Under the pieces are notes generated by a model. The model saw only the letters and a list, made by a program, of their open reading frames with translations, did not search any database and was not told the origin of the DNA. 64,000 nt of DNA from positions 1 through 64,000 of the forward strand of contig CANQEW010000004.1 in the NCBI GenBank assembly GCA_947596085.1. The letters are read 5' to 3'. This stretch comes from an uncultured Clostridia bacterium. Its GTDB lineage: Bacteria > Bacillota > Clostridia > Christensenellales > Aristaeellaceae. A program made the translations under genes and the position numbers. Positions 60,441 through 64,000 of the stretch are shown here, in pieces. Every line of letters begins with the position of its first letter. Within the stretch, counting starts at the first letter, position 1.

Positions 60441-60572
60441 TTAATCCATGTAGAACTCTTGCAGATCGTCCAAACGAAGCAGCATGGGAGCTCCGCCGTT
60501 GGCCGCTCCAGTATCGATGTCAATCCAACTTGTAGTATCGCGAATAAGGTGCCGATCTTCTCTTCAATGAAG
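60441..60572 (-). pseudogene. C-terminal remnant of Ser/Thr phosphatase-like metallophosphoesterase
   Basis: Minus-strand reading DRHLIRDTTSWIDIDTGAANGGAPMLLRLDDLQEFYMD* resembles the conserved C-terminus (IDTGAA-GG-L-LRLDD--FY); no start or catalytic N-terminus. Confidence 0.5.
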
Positions 60573-60699
60573 ATGAATAGCTTGGCAAGCGACTCGATGA
60601 TATGCCGGATATCCCTCCTGACCGCTTCGATGCTGGAACCGCTCTACAAAAGCTGGAATGCCGATCTTATTCTTCTTCCGATATCTCTTTCGATATCCA

Positions 60700-60774
60700 T
60701 TAGAACCAATCGTCCGTGCTTTGGATGAACTTAATGATAAAGTAGATGATCAATCCAAGGATAAATACGGCCAT
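60700..60774 (-). CDS. 24-aa hydrophobic peptide
   Basis: MAVFILGLIIYFIIKFIQSTDDWF* with SD AAAGGAG 6 nt upstream; TAATG overlap with an 18-aa ORF (60644-60700). Confidence 0.45.
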   Translation of the reverse strand: MAVFILGLIIYFIIKFIQSTDDWF

Positions 60775-60809
60775 CGTCTTCTCCTTTCCGCAGATCAAAG
60801 TTTAAATCG

Positions 60810-61112
60810 TTAGCCCAGCGAATCAGTATGACCCTTAACCGCCGTCGGTCCAGGTTCCCTCGGAGCAGCGGAAAGGCGATTATCCTTTTCATGGAAGGAT
60901 TGAAGCATGTCAAACCTCAGCTTTTCCGAAAGGACAGTTTTGTTGGCCTCAGTGGGCAGCCAGCGCGTCTTTCGGCGAATATATGCGTCGCTTGAAGGGA
61001 CGAGGATGCCTTTCACGATCCCATCCGCTGCGCCGGTGGTGAGCTGATCCACAGCGGACTGCGTCAGCTTGAGAAGAGCCTTTGTCGGCGGGTTGAACGA
61101 TCCGCCCATCAC
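60810..61112 (-). pseudogene. N-terminal fragment of NadD-like nucleotidyltransferase
   Basis: MGGSFNPPTKALLKL...GILVPSSDAYIRRK...TVLSEKLRFDMLQ then premature stop. Confidence 0.6.
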
Positions 61113-61144
61113 GATGATCCTCTGGTTTATTGACGTCCTCAGCT

Positions 61145-61528
61145 CTACATTCGTTCCACAATGATCATCTGCACGTAATCGAGCACAGCGTTGGCCACCT
61201 CGCGGCGATAAGGCCGCTCTTCCGAAACAATCCCGTCGTAAAATGGCGGAAGCTTTACCTCCGCCGCGATGCGGTTGAGTACATTAACGTGCGTCAATAG
61301 TGCGTTGTGGTTGATCGTCCTTGTCTTGTCCAGGCGGGAGATCAGATCCCGGTACTCGTCAGCATCCATTGCCCCGCCGGAATATAACCGCTTTTTGATT
61401 TCCAGCTCGTAGATCGCTTGGTGATAGCTTTCGAAGGCCATCAGGGCGTATTCAATTGTTTCCAGTGTTTCCGGGTCGTCCCGAAAGGCGACGAACAGCT
61501 TTTGTACGGTATCGGCATTGACGTTCAT
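61145..61528 (-). CDS. DUF3232-like protein
   Basis: 127-aa, HNALLTHVNVLNRIAAEVKLPPFYDGIVSEERPYRREVANAVLDYV. Confidence 0.6.
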   Translation of the reverse strand: MNVNADTVQKLFVAFRDDPETLETIEYALMAFESYHQAIYELEIKKRLYSGGAMDADEYRDLISRLDKTRTINHNALLTHVNVLNRIAAEVKLPPFYDGIVSEERPYRREVANAVLDYVQMIIVERM

Positions 61529-61599
61529 GTGGCAATCCCTCCTTTACGAAACAGGTCCGTTTCATTGCACTGTGTTATCTGAGCAGATCAAACATGCCA

Positions 61600-61641
61600 G
61601 AGGTTTCCCCTTTACCGACCCCGATGAAGGGGAAACCTCTC
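61600..61641. repeat. 14-bp perfect inverted repeat upstream of the DUF3232-like gene
   Basis: agaggtttcccctt-taccgaccccgatg-aaggggaaacctct. Confidence 0.75.
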
Positions 61642-61649
61642 AATTCGTC

Positions 61650-62129
61650 TTATGTACAATCGTTCGCATCACAGTATACGACGGCGACAATCTCACTCCT
61701 TTCGCATGCTTCCAAACACTCCTGACGCGCTTCCAGTGCCGGAACCAGGGATCCGTTGTCAATACCAAACGGTCGGAAAGCGAATACATGGGCGTTGGTC
61801 ATGTGCAGCATTCCACAGTGATCATCCATGTTGTAAGGGGCAAAATCCGGCATATTATCTGTGACGTCGTCAGCCTCTCTTATGGCCATTCTGACCATTT
61901 CTTCGATAGTGTCCGCCTCTACAAACGACACGACCCTGTCGGAAAACAGCACGAATGCGTCCTGTGCGTTCCGATAGTACCGGCAGTGCCGTATGGTTTC
62001 GATCGCATCATCCGACAGTTCCGAGCCCTTGGGAATCAGAATTGCTGCCCCAGCCAGCGAAGTTGTAGGATCATTTTCCAGCCATTCCCGCTCGACACTC
62101 AAATCAGGCTCATATTTCACGAATTCCAT
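61650..62129 (-). CDS. hypothetical protein
   Basis: 159-aa ORF MEFVKYEPDLSVEREWLENDPTTSLAGAAILIPKG... Confidence 0.6.
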   Translation of the reverse strand: MEFVKYEPDLSVEREWLENDPTTSLAGAAILIPKGSELSDDAIETIRHCRYYRNAQDAFVLFSDRVVSFVEADTIEEMVRMAIREADDVTDNMPDFAPYNMDDHCGMLHMTNAHVFAFRPFGIDNGSLVPALEARQECLEACERSEIVAVVYCDANDCT

Positions 62130-62242
62130 CGACTTACCTCATTCCGAAATGCGTACCATTTGCTCATAGGAAAAAGCGCGCTGATGTAATGCGCAGGGTG
62201 ACAGTCCTCTGTTCCGCCAAAGGGACTCTGCTTTTCTTTGGG

Positions 62243-63064
62243 TTAGCTGCAGCTCCCGGAATCGGATGCCTCCTCCTTCGGGAGGCCGTTCTTCTCCAGC
62301 GATTTCAGCTTCTCCTGCAGCTCTTGCCTGCGTTGATAGGTTTTGATGATATCTGGATCGTCCGGGATCAGAAACTCCTGGACGATGCAGCCGGGGAGAG
62401 AGAACATCTTTACTGCACCTCTTACTTCAAACTGGAGACGCTCTCCTTCCTGACCCAGGATCTTAACACGGCCAAACGCTTTTGTTTCCATCTCCATCCC
62501 AGTGAAATCATAGGTTGGCAAAGCATCAATCTCAGCCTTTACACCGCTGATCGCCTCTTGAAGTGCCGCTTCTTGGATGCACTTTGCTTCTTCCCTTTCC
62601 GCTTTCATCTGCCGGGCTTTTTCCACATATTCAGCTCCGCCGAGTTCCGAACGGATCTTCATCAGGATGATACCCAGATGGTTTTCACCGTTTCCGGACT
62701 TCAAATCGACTCCCCAATAGGTATCGTGCCAAGCGTTTCCTTCCACCAGTTCGATATCGCCAGTGTCAATCAGCTTTTGAAGAAGATCGGGATTCTGAGA
62801 GAATTTCGCCCGAACGACGTCCTCCATGATTTCATCCTTCACGCTTTCCCAGTCTCCGCGAAGCTTTACCTTTTTGCCTTCCCGCTTGGCGACAGCACCC
62901 GTCATCTCGCTGAACTCATCCCGGATGGCCGGATTCAGGGACTTTGCTGACTGAAAAGCCGCTTCACTGTTCTGATAAGTTCTTCCACCCCATTCAAAGG
63001 TTGCAGAGTGCATATTGCTCAAGAAACTGAACTTTCCCCGAAAAGTCATGATGGATTCACTCAT
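62243..63064 (-). CDS. NADAR (YbiA-like) domain protein with C-terminal extension
   Basis: GKFSFLSNMHSATFEWGGRTYQNSEAAFQSAK, VKLRGDWESVKDEIMEDVVRAKFSQNPDL, LVEGNAWHDTYWGVDLKSGNGENHLGIILMKIRSEL. Confidence 0.88.
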   Translation of the reverse strand: MSESIMTFRGKFSFLSNMHSATFEWGGRTYQNSEAAFQSAKSLNPAIRDEFSEMTGAVAKREGKKVKLRGDWESVKDEIMEDVVRAKFSQNPDLLQKLIDTGDIELVEGNAWHDTYWGVDLKSGNGENHLGIILMKIRSELGGAEYVEKARQMKAEREEAKCIQEAALQEAISGVKAEIDALPTYDFTGMEMETKAFGRVKILGQEGERLQFEVRGAVKMFSLPGCIVQEFLIPDDPDIIKTYQRRQELQEKLKSLEKNGLPKEEASDSGSCS

Positions 63065-63278
63065 ACAAAATCCCTCTCTTTCAAACTATTGTGGAAATAT
63101 TATATACCAGCGACAAATGGATGTCTATGACCTCGCAGTTCCAAAGGACAGTGTAATCAATGACCAGTCGTTTTAATTAACAAATAATTAACTTGCGTTT
63201 TTTGAAAATCTGTGGTATATTTTAATATGTTCGCATCATTTTTAGAGAGAGTGAGGGAATTACAGAGGAGGCGGTTTA

Positions 63279-63812
63279 ATGCGGGATTGTACCAATGCAG
63301 CCATTGATCCTATCGCCACCGGACGCAACATTCTCAGCCTTCGCATGGAGAGAGGCCTCTCCGTCAGAGACATTCAACACTATTTCAATTTCGACGAGCC
63401 GAGAGCCATCTACAAGTGGCAGGCCGGCCAGAGTCTCCCGTCCCTTGATAACCTTTATTCCTTGAGCGCTCTGTTCGACGTCCCCATGGACAGCATCATC
63501 GTCGGTAAAAGATATCGGACCAACTCCATTGAGCCGCAGGATTTATCCTGCGGCTCGCATTTTTTAAGGAAGCCGCTTTGCGAACGGGCGAAGCGGTTTT
63601 ATGTATGTTCAATAAAAGATCACACAGCGAACTTATCCAATTGTGGGTGGACAACCGTTTCTGAACCATTACTGCAAATCCTGGATTCACCCGGTTTGCT
63701 GCCGCAACGAGCCTTCTGCACGACATATAACGCATCGCGAGTTTGTCTTTGGCATTCATGCCAAACCGGTGAAAGTGAGCTTTTTCTTGACAGCGCTGCG
63801 ATCCTGTTTTAA
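63279..63812 (+). CDS. Xre-type HTH transcriptional regulator
   Basis: ATGRNILSLRMERGLSVRDIQHYFNFDEPRAIYKWQAGQSLPSLDNLYSLSALFDVPMDSIIVG; part after ~63530 runs through a terminator. Confidence 0.75.
   Translation: MRDCTNAAIDPIATGRNILSLRMERGLSVRDIQHYFNFDEPRAIYKWQAGQSLPSLDNLYSLSALFDVPMDSIIVGKRYRTNSIEPQDLSCGSHFLRKPLCERAKRFYVCSIKDHTANLSNCGWTTVSEPLLQILDSPGLLPQRAFCTTYNASRVCLWHSCQTGESELFLDSAAILF
63531..63566 (+). terminator. Rho-independent-like terminator
   Basis: gagccgcaggat-tt-atcctgcggctc-gcattttttaa. Confidence 0.8.
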
Positions 63813-63852
63813 AATTAAATAGGCATATTGGTTTAATGAGGTTGGATATCGA

Positions 63853-64000
63853 ATGGTTCGAGGCAACGCGCTTAAACGTGGCGGTTTTGCGCTTTTGGTG
63901 GCGGTTGCGCTCCTGTTGGCGGGAGCGCTGGGGAGATTTGCGCCCGCTGCGCATGCGGAACAGTCGGATTCCCTGCTGCGGATCGAGGTGTCGGTTCGGC
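63853..64000 (+). CDS. secreted protein, 5' part (runs off window)
   Basis: MVRGNALKRGGFALLVAVALLLAGALGRFAPAAHAEQSDSLLRIEVSVR... with signal peptide. Confidence 0.6.
   Translation, partial: MVRGNALKRGGFALLVAVALLLAGALGRFAPAAHAEQSDSLLRIEVSVR

Noticed and set aside
62189-62950. 253-aa plus-strand ORF antisense to NADAR
   Set aside because: NADAR motifs are clear on the minus strand; this frame shows no recognisable motif

Overview
GC-rich window, probably from a Clostridia-like Bacillota genome (inferred from gene content). About 0-54.7 kb is a dense housekeeping backbone: miaA, HtrA-like protease, two-component system, mutS2, U32 peptidase/zapA, tmcAL-like gene, TK-GNAT fusion, DUF697-like GTPase, ABC-F, MBOAT, murB-whiA-HPr/Crh-like, degV, a Ca/Na antiporter with a candidate yybP-ykoY riboswitch, mtlD, MarR plus two ABC exporters, sua5-prfA-prmC-DUF1385-rpmE, CIRCE-hrcA-grpE-dnaK-dnaJ, prmA-rsmE-mtaB-HIT-rpsU, and rho. 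A glycoside uptake/hydrolysis locus (AraC, CUT1 ABC transporter, DUF624, GH3, GH1) follows. About 54.8-63.8 kb is an accessory, lower-GC island. It contains an orphan soluble VirD4/TraG-like ATPase next to an RpoD-like sigma factor, repeated promoter-bearing palindromes followed by a conserved structured leader, a ~190-bp insertion with a perfect-consensus promoter and a hairpin ncRNA, small ORFs, gene remnants (phosphatase-like, NadD-like), a NADAR-domain protein and an HTH regulator. The most promising undescribed candidates are the ATPase/sigma/promoter-repeat/ncRNA module, the three-way-junction element near 13.4 kb, and the 22-bp perfect hairpin near 38.5 kb. All calls come from reading sequence and translations; no database search was run.
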